Below, piece by piece: positions 31,801-45,157 of a stretch of DNA of 64,000 nt. The DNA is from Seiridium cupressi (Eukaryota > Ascomycota > Sordariomycetes > Amphisphaeriales > Sporocadaceae), in contig JARVKI010000034.1 of assembly GCA_036674765.1 (NCBI GenBank), positions 62,001-126,000 on the forward strand. Reading direction: 5' to 3'. Both the position numbers and the translations under genes were made by a program. Numbering within the stretch: position 1 is the stretch's first letter; the number at the start of each line of letters is the position of its first letter. The notes under the pieces are model-generated. The model had not been told where the DNA came from, made no database searches, and saw only the letters and a list, made by a program, of their open reading frames with translations.

Positions 31801-34726
31801 TTATTGGTCTTTGTTCTTGTGAATGCCTACGGTATTGGTGAAAGGGGGCAAACTACAACTTACCAATTACATCCTTCGCGCTGTCTGTGTCACAATTCCA
31901 TACCCAGAATACCATCTTGGTCCCACTACCGGTATAACTGCATTTCAGTTAGTTGTCTTGAGTACTGTTTAGGCATGTGGTAACAGCTGTTGTGCAATTC
32001 TAATATCTGCCCCACACCTCACTGTCTCTAACGCATTGAACTTCACACAACTCCAGTTATCTTCCAAGTATGCCAACTCGATCAAACGACAGGCTGCTAC
32101 GATCGATTCCGACTTCAGAAATGCAGACCCCTTCATAACGTGCACCGAAACACCCCAGAGCCTGTTGTTGATTAATGTCAAGTTCACTATTTTATTCGAT
32201 TTCATCTGCGGCTATTAAGACACCCTGAATAAGGCGCTCACTAAAATTAACGGCGATTATATCGAGACCACTCATGCCATCCAAAATTATGTGCGATCAT
32301 TTAATAGCTAAAAGCTGTGAAATCTAAGTGCTGACCTTTATACCGCTGCGGAGATCTATCCACGTATAAAGCGTAGATCCCGTTGGAACCGTTTGCGCTT
32401 CAAGTGCGCAGTGAAACATGCAACACGACATGCGCACGTTGCATCTGCCAACATGAGCTACATACAATGTACCAATAGCAACGACTCCTCTAACTATATA
32501 ATACAGGATTTTGCGTAATACAACACGCGCATATTATGCAGTGACATTTCTGCTATGGCGTATCCAAGGTGGAGTCTTTGCCAGGCACGAAACGGACGAC
32601 CACCACGGCGAGGGGACTATAAGTGGTAAGGGGGCTTAATGGACTGACCATAGTCGCGAACCGTGGAAGAAAAGGGGGACGAGCTCTTCAAGTTCAGCAC
32701 TGACTGAGTGCATTAGGTATGTTTAACGGCCGGCGATTGGCCTATGCGCTAGTCTAATTGTGGACCCACGCCTGGCAAGCACAGTATTTATTACGTAGAT
32801 TGTGCTCATGCCTTAGGCAGCAGCTTTATATCGACTCAAAACCGGCAGCTTTCCCAGCTCCGCCTCCTTCCCTCTTGAACAAACATGTCGGCTCTTCCTA
32901 TTTTGCGGGTGCAGGACTGCAGCCCACCAGCAGTAATTCAGATTTGGTGGGCTGTTTATTGGGCTTTTATCGCCTGTGATGAACACCGCCTATAGTAACA
33001 GTGGAATCTTCTTACTGAAAAAAAAAAAGGGGCTTATTGGTGAACTGAGGCGTCCTCTAGATGGACAAATAAATTTTTGCAGCACTTTTCTTGGATGTTT
33101 GGCAAGTTCCACTGCTAGTTATTGCAAGGTGGGCAATGGGGGTTGAAGGGCTTACGGTATGCTCAAGATACCCTCATGGACAGTCCTTTTTACTAATTAC
33201 ACACTTAATTGGCTGCTGAAATGTGAGTGTTGACGCAGTGACGGTCATGGGCTGACAGACCACCGGCCGCAAAAGCGGTTAAGATTCTGCAAGTTCAACA
33301 AGACATTTCATACCAAATTGAAGCAACGACGCGCTTTTCGATACTGCAAGATTGTTCTAGCTGAAGTAGACGGGCTTGCTGGACCGCGCTCACTTCGTCA
33401 CAAGTTATTTTGCTGCCAGTTGCAACATATTGGTAGCACTATGAAAATAAAATGTACCAATTGGAGAAGCGGGTAGAATAGCATGCACGTAGCCACAGAT
33501 TACGAAAAAGAAGAAGCCGTCACATCTTCGGTCCTGAGAGGTGTTTGCATTGAGTGGGAAATCTGCTGAAACTATCTCAGGTATCTGCAAATGGCAAGAT
33601 GATGCACACTGTGACGACGCCACCTTTAGGCCAGATGCTGCTGTGCACCTAGTCTGACCACCGCTCCTCGATGCAGCAGTCACATTTTCCTCGGAGCTCG
33701 GTATCCACCAGAGTGTCCTATCATAGCACTGCGGGCTGAAGAGTTGCACCCTCGAAAGTCCGCCCAAGCTACTCCAGCGGTGTCTGATTGGTGATTTGGG
33801 AGTTGTCGAGGTTGAAGCTCAGGCCGGTAATGGAGGACAGTAGGACGAAGTGGTGGGTTGGGTGCATCTAAGCTGACTTCGAGGTGTACAATAACAGGCG
33901 GTGCCAAGAAGACGAGGAGGCGAGCTGCAAAAGAGTTTTATTTTTTGTTCTTATTTTCTTCCCTGCCTGGGAGCAGTAGCCAATAATAGTCCTAGGTAGA
34001 CCCTCGTTTTTCCATACCCTCCAGGGCTGTGTTCGCTCTAGGCAATCGATAGCCGTGCTCTATACGTTAAACATGCTACACCTTGTCATCAATCTGATTG
34101 GCCAGATATTGTTATAATCCTGCAGTGCAGTTGACGGATACGCCACACCGCCCGCCGGCAGTATGGGTCGGTCACCCAGCAGTAGATAGGTTCACCTCCA
34201 GCTCCAGCTTCAGCTGTTTGCATCCATCAGACCACACAATATATTGGTCTTCACCCATATTGCGTGCCCATCAGCAGTACTTGGTCGCCAGCTGCCACCC
34301 CACTTGCTCTCAATCGCAGCCATTGGAGCCTCTCGGCAGTCGCTTGCCGTAAAACGCAGTTTTGGTTTGGAGGTCATTTCCTGGAGTCACGTTGCTTTTT
34401 GCGGCTCATCCACTTTAAAGAGGGAGCTCATGTTCGATTGCCTGTGATGTTTCTTCTCATTTTCAAGGGCATCCGCTCCATTTTATCGACGAATTCGCAC
34501 TAATCAGATCAGTCTCTATCAAATGGCCTCGCTCCCGTAATGGCTGCTGCCATTCAAAATGGTAACTGGCGACCAACAACAACCCTTTCCTCGGCCCGGG
34601 CCTTTATAATATGTTGGGAGAGCAGGCTCCTTATTTGTCTGTCCCTTTCGGCTAGAGCTGGATATGCTATATGTCATAGCAATACTACCGTCGCGTATTA
34701 CTATTTCCGTTCACTAAGTATTTAGC

Positions 34727-34847
34727 AACCGGCCAATTTCGGAAATTGTCTAACTAAGTAGAGTTTGGTTATACGTTTCGTGCGGCCGGTTTCGTACGTC
34801 GATATTGGGTCGGCTTAATTCTAATAAAATGCATAAATCTTATGCAT
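34727..34847. repeat. Cluster of nested inverted repeats
   Basis: AACCGGCC (34727-34734) pairs with GGCCGGTT (34784-34791). CAATTTC-G-GAAATTG (34734-34748) lies inside the left side. ATGCATAA-ATC-TTATGCAT (34829-34847) follows. Three perfect palindromes within 120 bp suggest foldable DNA such as a small decayed terminal-repeat element. Function unknown. Confidence 0.4.
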
Positions 34848-35699
34848 GCAATTTTTATATAATGTCCAGGTTTTAGCTCAGCTAGTCTAGAGCTTTGGAC
34901 GGGTCCCACTCCGGATTAGGCTAAAAGAAGCGTGGCTCAGGTCCTGATGCAGCACCTGGGCGGGCGTGAACTACCTGCTTACGAGGTTTTTGGGGTCCCG
35001 ATAAAAAAAAGCTGACCGGTGGCCAGAATACGACCTTCGGGGAAGGCTTGGTAGTGGCACAGCCCGGATGTGCTCTGCGTGATTTTGCACATAATGGCAC
35101 ATCCGTTTTCCCTTCCAATGGCCATATTCGGCCAGAATCATGCATGCTATAGGAGTTGACGTCACAACGCTTTGGCCAATACAATCAACTCCCCCAAAGC
35201 AAGGAAGCGGAGATTAACAGACCAGAGCCGACTGTCGACCCTGCCAGTGCAGCGAGCCAGCTCTGGGGAAGCGGGAAGGGATGTTCTCCACTAATGTACA
35301 ATCTTTTTACGTTCGCAAATCAAACTTCAGAGCTCGTAAGCGAATGTGCGACCTTACTTTTTCACTGCAATTTTAACCCACACTAAGGATGTCTAATCCC
35401 ATCAACCTTTCGCCTCTAACTAGCAAAGAATATACCCCGATCCTTACGGCATGCAACACTCATCTTCTCTGCTTCCACAAAACGCAGACAGGTAATAGCA
35501 AGGGTGGCCACCCCTGAGTTTATAATTTACGAATGTGTATGAGTTCATGCTCTACCAAATACCAAGTCCTGAACGCCCTAAACACCATACCCAAACCCAT
35601 CATGTGTCATACTATGCCGTACCAAAACCGCAGTCGCCATGCAATCAACAATGAAATATCTCTCTAACTCGCATTGCCTCCGTGATTTGTCCCCGTTGC

Positions 35700-37117
35700 C
35701 TAGATTCCAGCAGCAGTAAAGCTTAATAAGCTCCCAAACGTCAAACCAGCCACGAGACACAGGCCCATGAACCCACCAGATGCTTCTCTCTCCCCTTCGT
35801 CCACCCACTCGCCAGCCGCCATCATACAGTTCGATGCCAACCAGCCATTCGTCAGTCCATATGGAAATTGGACAAACAGTAGATAGAAGACATCAGAATT
35901 GATTACTGCCCCATTTCCGTGAATATTGCACAACGCATATAGCGGTAAGAATAGCGTCCTGGCTATGCTGATGCCGAATAGTAGCGACGGCCTGTCCCTA
36001 CAGGGCAGGGTCAGGGCGCTCGCTCTCCCGCCGAGATCGCCTAGGTTCCAAAAGAAGAAGCCCAACGGAATGAACGCGCTCGGCTTCAACAGTGGGCTTG
36101 CCGATTCGGGCGGGGTGACCGAAAGAACTTTGGGAGTAAGGACGGGGAAGAACATGGCAATAGCAAAGCACATGAAGACGGCGGCAGCAAACCAGTGCAG
36201 CTTCTGGAAGAGTGTGGATATGCTCACCACCTTGCGAGCGGCTCTCTCAGCCTCCTCGATCGAGTTGAAGGACGCAGCCATGTTTTCCGCCATGCGTCCC
36301 TCAACAATGCGATCATGTCGGCGTGCAAGCGGAATGAAGCCCAGAATCGCAAGAAGCGAGACCAGGACCGCTGTCAGAAAGTAAATGAAGGCGGCGCTGC
36401 CGGCCTCGTGGCCATCGTCGCCTTGTGCTGACGGCTCTTTTGGAGGTGCGACCAGGACCGAAATGATTTGAGTCAAGGGTGGCAAGACGCCGGCAACGCC
36501 CTGCCCGGCCATGATGGCTTGCATGTATTCCGGTCTTCCGAAGCTGGCCGCAAAAGCAAAAGCACCGTTTTGGATCAAGCCAGCTGCCCATGCAGTCCCT
36601 GCTACCATAATGAGCAGGAAGACCAAGTATTGGCCAGGACTGGCATCGAGGAAGGCGCTCGTCGAGAGGGTCAGGAGTGCGAAAACGGCAATGTTGATGT
36701 AGAGCGCTAGGTTGATTCGGAAAGGATACGAGGCCGTGTACTGTATGTTCGTGAGGATGACCATAACTCCCAAGTTTGTGATCGTGGAGACGGATATGAT
36801 GGCCGACTGGAAGTTTTGCAGAACCCATTCGTCTGATTGAAAACGGCCCTGGAAGTACGGCGCTGCGGCAAGGAACATGTTCCTGTAGCATGACAGTCAG
36901 TTTTGTTGCCCGACAGACCTCGGATTTAGCATACGTACCAAGCCCAGAGCATGGCAACTCCTAGCAAGGCGAAGATGCCATATTCCACCCAAGAAAAGGG
37001 CACGTCATGTTCCTCGGCGCGTGGTGTGTTGCCCTCGAGGGTTTGAGCCTCGTCCGTCAACGGCGCATACTCCTGTTCCGTCTCCGGCTTCTGGAAGAAA
37101 GACCGGATGCGATCCAT
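35700..37117 (-). CDS. Equilibrative nucleoside transporter, Fun26-like
   Basis: Exons (minus) 36939-37117 and 35700-36882 give 453 aa; the 56-bp intron splits the Trp codon of LWAWNMF. The hydrophilic N-terminus with an acidic cluster is followed by about 11 hydrophobic helices, the ENT topology. Typical ENT features are the WNMF motif in helix 1, the large central loop (about 230-265) rich in Arg/Glu, and NGWLASNCMMAAGEWV late in the protein. Yeast Fun26 moves nucleosides and nucleobases across the vacuolar membrane, so an internal-membrane location is likely but not proven. Confidence 0.9.
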
Positions 37118-38236
37118 GCTGTTCCAACACTGGGGTTTGTATGAAATGCCTGCTCTCGTCTCTTCGAAACCTAGTGGCTACTGAGGCGGCAGGACCATTT
37201 GTACTGCCTCGTACTGCTAAATAGGCTCGTGGGGAGAAGGTGTCCGGCTGTTGTCAATGAGCGGAATCGGGTGTGTTCGTTTACCAGCAATCGGCGTCCC
37301 AATGACTCTAGTGGAGCATGGCTTTCAGAAAGAGGCTCTGATTAGTCCCGCCATGAGTATGCGTGGGTATCGTGGGATGTCGTGGGTTGCTTCACGCGGG
37401 CAGAGTGCTGCTGGACGGGTCATTCGTAAATGTCATCAGCCAGATAAGGGCCGCTGTGACTCGCTGAGCTGCGCGCCTGCCGCAACGCCACTAGCACTAG
37501 CGCCTCTCCACTATTTCAACAGTGTCCCATCTGCCCGCCGACCCGCCGTACGATCTGTCGGGACATTAATATGCAAGATTTTAAGCTTGTTTTCATTATA
37601 CTGTACTCTCCGGACCCAATACCGGCCTGGTGCATGATTACACCTTCTCGTACGAATGTCCTAGGAATTCTGTTTGCTCCGAACGTGATACAAAGAAAGC
37701 AGAGGGAGCTTGAGAGCTTATGTAGAAATCAGTTTGGGCAATATCAATCTTGTTGACTTGTACCCGTCTAGAATGAGTATTTAGCAGTTATGGTATCAGT
37801 CCCTTCCAACAACCAAAGGCCAAATGCATATGATGTTCGGTATGCATCCACAGGGTGGGCTCCGCGGCAGCTGGAGTATCCTTCCGCACCAATCCGCAAC
37901 TTGTTGCTTCTGAGATTGCGAATACACGCCGCCATCTCAGCCACAGTGACCGCGTCTATCAGACTCCCGGTTCCATGGCTCGCGTGCTTGGCAAGAGCGC
38001 CCGGTCCTCTGCGATTACATGACCAACCGAATACAATCCCTTTCGATATGTTCCAGATTGTGGCCACCTCATTTTATGCAAATCGCTTGTCAAATTACTA
38101 CCACAGCATCTCCAGCGCCCTATTCATTTCTTTCATCCTATTAACTCGGGTTACTCGCCCAGCCAGGGAAGCCCGCCACGACTGTTCGCACGTGGCTTTC
38201 TGCGAGGCTGGATGGGATAAAATCCGAGACTCTGGC
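37118..38236. other. 1.1-kb intergenic region upstream of the nucleoside transporter
   Basis: It holds the transporter promoter and the CLA4 3' flank. A 179-codon plus-strand frame (37790-38329) overlaps the CLA4 3' end in antisense and has no motif, so it is not called. Confidence 0.5.
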
Positions 38237-40898
38237 TTATTTGGCGTGTTTGCGGAAGGCGAGCAGCTCTGCAAGGCTGGGGATGGGGCAACCATGCTTG
38301 AGGAAATCATGCTGCAAAAGCTCGTCTGAAGAAGCACGGCTCTTGACATCCACGCAGAGACAGACCGACAAGAAAGCTTTCAGCTCTTTACTGAGCTTCT
38401 CCGGCTTCTTTAGGCGTGGTGTACCGTTAGTAGCGATGAGATACAAAGCCTTCAGGGGTTCTTCGTTCAGGTATGGCGGTTCCGACTCGATCATCTCGAT
38501 AGCCATGATGCCAAGAGACCAGATGTCAACCTTGGGTCCATACTCCTTTTGCTTGACAACCTCTGGAGCCATCCAGTAAGGCGTGCCAACCATAGTAGCA
38601 CGTTTGGATTTCGTCTCGGTAAGCTTGGCGCAGAAACCGAAATCGGCTATTGTCCATTAGCATACAAGTCGTCGACAATATTTACGACATGACATTGACT
38701 CACTAATTTTTACGCTACCACGAGCGTCGAGCAGAACATTGTCACTCTTGATATCACGGTGAATAATCTGCTGCGAGTGGAGGTGTTGCAAACCACGGCA
38801 AGTCTATAATGTCAGCGAGCTTTTTCTTGCGACCAGAACGCAATTATCTTACCTCCAAGCAAATGGTCGAGATTTGCTCCTCTGAGATGACCGGGTTGTT
38901 GTCGATGACATCTGTCAAGGCGCCGCCCTCCATGTACTCCATCACCACCCAAAGTTCAGCGTTGTTGTTCCGCAGGAAAGCGTCCAAGAAGTTGACAATA
39001 TTCCGGTGTTTGCTGTCCTTCATGACCATGATCTCGTTGACGATGAGTTCCTTGCGAGGTTGATGGGCGAGATCCATCTGCTTAATAGCAACCTGCGCCC
39101 TGGGACCCTGAGATCGGAGAACTTCGCGTGCGACCGGCGATACTGCTCCCTCCTTGACTTTAGCAACGTAGACAGACCCAGAGGCACCTTGGCCGATCTT
39201 CTTCTGCTTGGAGTATGACACATTAGGATCGTCTTTGGACACGGCTTCTATCAGTTTCGCCATGACCTCCTTCTCTGACATGGTAGACATGCGAACATCC
39301 TGTTTGCGCTCAGATGCCGGAGGCTTGGCAGTCAAAGCTGCCTCTGCCGCCTTGATGCCGTCGGCTGGCTGGGGTTGAGGCTTTGCAGGCACATTGAGAG
39401 GTTTGACAGGTGCCGGCAATTTACTAGATGCGTTTTGAGCCTGCGGCTGGCCATTCGTACGTGGCTGAGAAGTACCATTGGCACCATTAGGGTATCGCTG
39501 GGCGTTGGGATTCTCCGGCCTTGGCGGCGCTTGGCGCTGCTGAGTAGATATGGATGAAGAGCTCTGTTGAGTAGTGAGAGGTGGTCTTTGAGCACCTGCG
39601 GAGCCTGGAGCAGGAGGGGCAGGCCGTTGGGCTTGAAGCCGGGGAGCCTGCTGGGCTGCGGGTTTCGGTGCCGGAGGTGCGGCACGTGTCGGGTTATAGC
39701 GATCCGGCGAAGGAGCACCGTATCCACCACCACCGATTTCCTGCTGTGCCATGGGAACCTTATTCTTCGGGAGCGAGGCGTTGTATTCCTCCATTTCCCT
39801 TCGCTGATCTTCCATCTCTCGCTGCCGCTGCAATTCGAGCAGCTTCTGTCTCTGCTGTTCGCGTTGCGCATCTGGTGACACATAGTTGTTCGCCATAGAC
39901 TGCATCTGCTGTTTCTGTTGGGAGACCTCCGTCGCCGCCGGACGACTCGCATTTGCCATGGACTGGTTCGGCTGGACCGGGCTGTAACTATTGTTGCGCT
40001 GTGGTTGGGACGGGGGCATGGGACGGGGCGGTGCAACCGACGTTCCCACGCCATAGCCAAGCTGTTTGTTTCCTTGGCTGGTGGCTGGCGGAGTAGGTGT
40101 GAGACTTGGGTACTGCTGTGGGTTCTCTGCCCGCTTGGTCAGGTCCGAGTAGAAGTCCAGTACTTCGAACACTGCCTGGGGGTTGCGCTCGTAATCCTCT
40201 TTGGTAATAGCCGACGAGTTGAGCAACTTAGACCACTCTGGAGGCAAACCAACGAATTGACCAGTCTGTGGGTCGAACCCAACGTGTACTGCGTGAGAGA
40301 AATTGGTCGGATTGCTCACACCGCCCATGGTGGGACATCGCCCGTACAGAACGTCTATCCAGTCGTATAGGTCATCGTCGCTCTTCGTTCTGATCTGAAG
40401 TGTCCTGATACCGTTGTCGTCATCGCCAGGGCTATTCGACTGGCCGTTCCCTTGTCTCTTGATCTCGAAAATGGTACCGGCAGCTTCGACTCTACCCACA
40501 CCGACAACGTCTTTCAGAAACAACGTATATGAAACCTTGCCGCCCTCTGTCTTGTGGAAGTCTAGGGCTTCTTTTCGTAGAATGAGGAACTTCTGTTTCC
40601 ACGGCTGAATAAAGTTCCTGCTCTCCTTGACCTGTGCCCACCCCTCTTTAATCACGGCAACACCTCCCATACCATCGTTCTGGTTGGACCTTTCGCGGGC
40701 CAGCGGTAATGATATGGTCGAGCCCGTGTATGTTGAGGTGGCTGTGCGAGGAACAGGCGATATGGTCATGTTGGCCATGCTGCCAGGCAAGTTGCTGCTG
40801 GGGGTAAGATTCAAGCGCGGTCGGTCTGTTGGCGGACGAGGGGCCGGCCCAGGATTCATGAACTGGCCGGAAGTGTAGATGCTGCCGTTGTTCGCCAT
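38237..40898 (-). CDS. CLA4: PAK-family serine/threonine kinase Cla4
   Basis: Exons (minus) 38853-40898, 38704-38803 and 38237-38646 give 851 aa. Domain order identifies Cla4: a PH domain (about 80-185, [24 protein letters not shown]), then a CRIB/PBD (about 197-230, [21 protein letters not shown]) that binds Cdc42/Rac-GTP, a long Pro/Gln/Asn-rich linker, and a C-terminal kinase domain (about 555-840). Kinase motifs are [28 protein letters not shown], and [11 protein letters not shown] in the activation segment. Both introns (49 and 57 bp) cut the catalytic loop region and splice in frame. Cla4 works at the cell cortex in polarity, septation and hyphal growth. Confidence 0.95.
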
Positions 40899-43800
40899 GG
40901 TTAGTTATGATGGTTCAGTAGCGCGCAGCGAGGGCGGGCGGTCAAATGTCAAGTTTCGGTCATGAAACACCCAAGTGCCTTTGCACTGTCGAGGTATCCA
41001 GGGCTCAAGCGGGCTCTGTTCCAACAGGGTCGACACTTTGACGCCTACAATAGGAAGGCAGGATGTGGGTAATAGAACAGGCCCAGGGGAACTCAATGCC
41101 CCGCCGCCACCTCAAAGGGGGGTTTGGAGCTCCAGCAGTGCTTGTCGATTAATTTGAATGCTTGGTTGATTGTTCCCTTGTCGGCCGGAAGAATAGGATA
41201 AGGAGACGAGCTAGGACTCAGATAGAACACATACCTCTTTTGCGCCGCCATTATGACGGTGCGACAACTTTGGACTGTAGGGTGCGAATTCAGGGGAGGT
41301 CGCCCGAGGGTCGATCCGGGTGAGGAGATATCGTTTCACTTTGCAACGGACGAAGCGCTCAGGTGAGAATGGAGACACCCGCTTGACGAGCGCTAGATTA
41401 TTCCAGGTTACTAATGCACCAACGGTATTAGTCCTGGGTGCTGTCGTTGCTGCAATTTGATGGTGATGCATATGTACGTCGTTATACGCAATGCAGTGCA
41501 GAGAGCACTGAGGGGTTCGAGCCGCACTCACCCACGCGAGTAAAGTTGGATCCAATGGAGACGAGCCGTTGAAATCACAGGTACATCTCAAGGGACCTGG
41601 ACCAGGATCGGGACAAAGGTAGTCGGAGGCACCAAAGAGCTGTCGCAGCTTATGCTATGCTTCCAATGTGTCGCAATGGATTGTAGAGCGGTCGCAAATA
41701 ATGCTGGGTCCCCGCCGAGAGACGATGAAAGGGGTTCTTGCAGATCGACGGAAGGATGCCGCCTCAGGGTCGGGCGGGTTTCTTTGAGGGGCTGTTCTCT
41801 CAAAGACGCCGGGCGCTTGGATCGAGTGACAATGGTGAACAAGGCAAATGGGTTCAGTCTGCGGTGCACGGGTTTGTCGGTTTGTCGGCGAGGAAGGTTT
41901 CCGCACACACACGGGAACTCAGTTCATGCTCCAAAGTCGAGGAAATCAATGGCGACCGTGTGTCGGTTGGAAGATTACCGGTGATAAGGCTCACGCGGAG
42001 GGGCTTTGGGTAACAATCCGCAATTCAACACCAGCAGAGGGATTGGTTGTGGTGGCGGCGCAATTGCAGCTATCCCAGATCCCCACAGCGAATCTCGGCC
42101 CCGTTTTGGCTAGACTGGCACGGGTGCTGAGTCGGCCGCCCAGTTACAGGCTCCCACAGCCGACGGCGCCAGCAGTGATCTGCTCTGGCTCCTTGTTTCA
42201 GAGGAGTCGCATGGGCGAGAAGTCAGGCCATTCTGCTTGACCTTGTTTCTCTCCGTGCCTCGTTCTGTCCTATCGGTAGACAATCTATTCCATTTTGAAT
42301 TACAAAAACAGTCTGTCTTTTTGAGTTTCTGGTGATATTAGTAATTGGCTTTTCCAGTTACTTCCCTATAAACTCCCTTTGACTCCCAAATACTTTTCCA
42401 TGGTCATCACAATACTGCCTTTAGTGCCACCATACGTATGTTGGCAACATAGTTTAGATCGTCTTGTCGGCAGCACTCTTCCAGACTTGGCTTCTTGATG
42501 AGGTCTCGCATTCGAGTCAACTCATAAGAAACTACTTTACTGAAAATCGATAGCCTGTCGAGATTCCTTAGCTTCGTGGAGATGTCGACTACGCGGTGGT
42601 CTCCTAGAACATGACCAATCAGGCTGCTGGCTCAACAGTTGCATCTGCCGCCGTCCTGGATCCTGTCGCTACAGAATGGCAAGTCTACGAACAAGAAGAA
42701 GACAAGCAGAGGAGCAGCCTGTGTGGCTTGTTGAGGACACAAGTCAGACAAGATAGACACCGAGGCTCGTGTACCCACGTAAATTACCCTTGGTCCGCAT
42801 ACCACGTGCTTGAACGTATTCTTCATAGCCTAGTAAATACTTCACTTCTAAAGCGGTAGTCACCCCTCCTTGATCATACCCAGTGGTTCACCCTGCAATA
42901 AGTCTTACATCCGACAGAACCCTACGTAGGCAGTTCTAGATTTCTCCCCTTTTAGGAGCACGGGTAAAATGCTTGTCCTTAGAACACACACCTCGTCATC
43001 AGCTTCAGGGCCCACCGGCCCAATATAGCACTATTTCGGCCAGAAAACTGACTTGCCCGTCAGGAAGAGTGCACATGATATCCATGTGCTCAAAATAGTC
43101 TTCGTCAATGGTTCTATTTCTTCATCGTAAAGCCCAAGCACCCGGCTCTAAGAATATAAAGCCTACGCTTGAGAATTGCTATCGACGCCGCATTTGGATA
43201 GTTAGGATTAAGCTGCGAGCCATATTCTGCCATTAGTCCAAATAAACATCTAAACAGTGCATACATGCTGTCCACGGATACGCCCGCGTTATCTAGAACT
43301 GGTCTATCATTGAATCCTGATTATTCCGCCCATCGACGTCTTGTCTGATACGTAAAGCGGCAGGCCATATACGTACCGGCCGATTGCCAGGTCCGTCAGG
43401 AATATATACATATTTTTTCATACGAAGCAGCACGTTCTTTGGGCTTTTTTGTTATGTTCATTCGCACCCCAACCACGACGATCTGCTTTGTAGCGAGGAC
43501 ATCCCTTCAGGCATAGGATGGAGCTGCGTATTATGGAAGGCCTCGAACGGGATCAACTGGTTCAACCAAGTATGAAAACGGCTCATCATTGCCGTTGCTC
43601 TCTGGCGAGAGTAATCTAAAGATGTATACACCAAACGTACGGCACTGCTTGAGCCGCCTTCTCTCTCACTTCTGCTGAACCGTTCTCTTAAGTCATGGCG
43701 AATGCCACAGTGAACCAGGAACCATCACGAGCTTGGACTCATCGTGTTCACGAGTGAAAGTTCTTTGGTGGTTCATCTGGCTAGAGCAATTGAGCTGCGC

Positions 43801-45157
43801 TTATACTGTGGGGGTTTCATTGCGCCAATGGGAGCACGCAGCATTGCTGATATACTGCAATTCGAATGGACAATATGATGGAGCTCGCAAATACGCCAGA
43901 CTCGCCTTCCGGCTTAGGCAGTCTCGTTAATACAGCAGGCTGCGTCCAAGCCAATCGATTCTGTAGCTGTCTGACCTTGGCCACGTAGGCGCCGTTTAGC
44001 CTGGCCTTCGACAAACCAGGCGCTGGCGCCCAGCAGACCCAGTATAATTGAAGCAAGGGTTTGGTCAGAGCGATGGGCCGGCCGTGCGAGGCGCATTAGG
44101 TACAGGGATTCCGGCAGCATACGGAAACAGAATATCTGATCCTTCATGAGCTGGACATATATGCGATAATGTCTTTAATGGCCTTGGTGTTCGACCCTCG
44201 GCAGTCGATCCGCACGTGGGCAGTCTACTGTCTTGCTCCAGACGCCTCTTTGGCAAGTATCAAAGTCTAATCCTTGAACTCTCCGAGTTGGTACTATAGC
44301 CATAGATCTGAGCACCCGATCGTGGATTATCCGGCGGATCTACAATCTTGCATGAGAGCACCCGAAACCCAAGAGCCTCGATGAACTTAAAGCTTGCGCA
44401 TGGTGCCAAGGGAGTCCAAGAGCCGCCAAGTTGCATGAAGAAGGCACTGCGGAACGACCCGTCGAAGTACCTTGCTTGTCGGTTGTATGTTTGAGAAGCA
44501 AAGGGCTGCAGCGCATGCTCAAACAAGACTGCTTCTCCCCGAGTCCAGCGCCTGCTTTCCCCGCCATGCAAGTACTGACAGGGTTTATGTGACAAGATCC
44601 GCATACTAGAAACATCAAGACTGCAACGTCTGGTCTCGCATTTCGAGCGTTCCTCGAACCGCTGCTGCGGGCCGGCTGGCCTTTCGTTGGGTTGCCTGGC
44701 ACTAGGTCATGGTCCGTAACATGGGATGTGTAGTTGCAGTAACGGTGAGCATACGTACATATGTAGATTGAAGGCTGGGCCGCCCCGTTTATTTGATACA
44801 AGGACTGTTGCTACTGGACAAGTTCGGGGTTGGGGTTTGCGTCATCTAGAATGTTGTAATTTGTTTCATAACATTCCCTGTCAAATCGCAAGTGACATTA
44901 CTCAATCGATCAATTCCCGTACTCCACGACAACCCAAGATTATCAACTGATACAGATCGTTCATTCACGACTTCATTCAAGCAGGGATGGAAATATTGGC
45001 GAAGACTTGTCGGGCTGCTAGAATCTATTGATGCGCAGGGCTCAAGCAAAGTTGTCAATGCCTCTAATTGACAATCTGTACCGTTTTTAAGCCATCTTAA
45101 CATTCAATCATTTTTGTGATTCACTGTAGCCGATTGTGTTCGTCCCGTCCAAAGACT
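40899..45157. other. 4.3-kb gene-poor region upstream of CLA4
   Basis: The first few hundred bases are the CLA4 promoter and leader. Beyond that I find only short frames on both strands, such as 41848-42240 (+), 42611-42859 (+) and 44260-44801 (-), none with motifs or intron logic. No transposon genes recognised. The part from 42.3 to 45 kb looks like non-coding or decayed sequence. Confidence 0.5.

Larger units (their letters stand above)
30168..35699. other. 5.5-kb gene desert with degenerate repeats
   Basis: No gene can be supported in this stretch, the longest gap of the window. All open frames are short and lack family features or intron logic. It contains an imperfect repeat zone (about 31484-31800) and a group of palindromes (34727-34847). 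It may be decayed mobile-element sequence, but no transposase, reverse transcriptase, LTR or long terminal inverted repeat could be recognised. Confidence 0.5.

Noticed and set aside
31969..32205. Minus-strand 78-codon frame in the gene desert
   Set aside because: Looks protein-like at first glance but matches no family I know and lacks flanking exons.
37790..38329. Plus-strand frame of 179 codons between the nucleoside transporter and CLA4
   Set aside because: It overlaps the CLA4 3' coding end in antisense, has no recognisable domain, and its composition follows the opposite strand's codons.
41848..42240. 130-codon frame upstream of CLA4
   Set aside because: No motif, competing frames on the opposite strand of equal length, and no plausible splice context.
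42611..42859. 82-codon frame starting MTNQAAGSTVAS
   Set aside because: Too short, with no family signal; the second half looks like random translation. A small novel gene cannot be excluded.
44260..44801. Overlapping minus-strand frames in the 41-45 kb gap
   Set aside because: Short, no conserved motif, no intron signals joining them.
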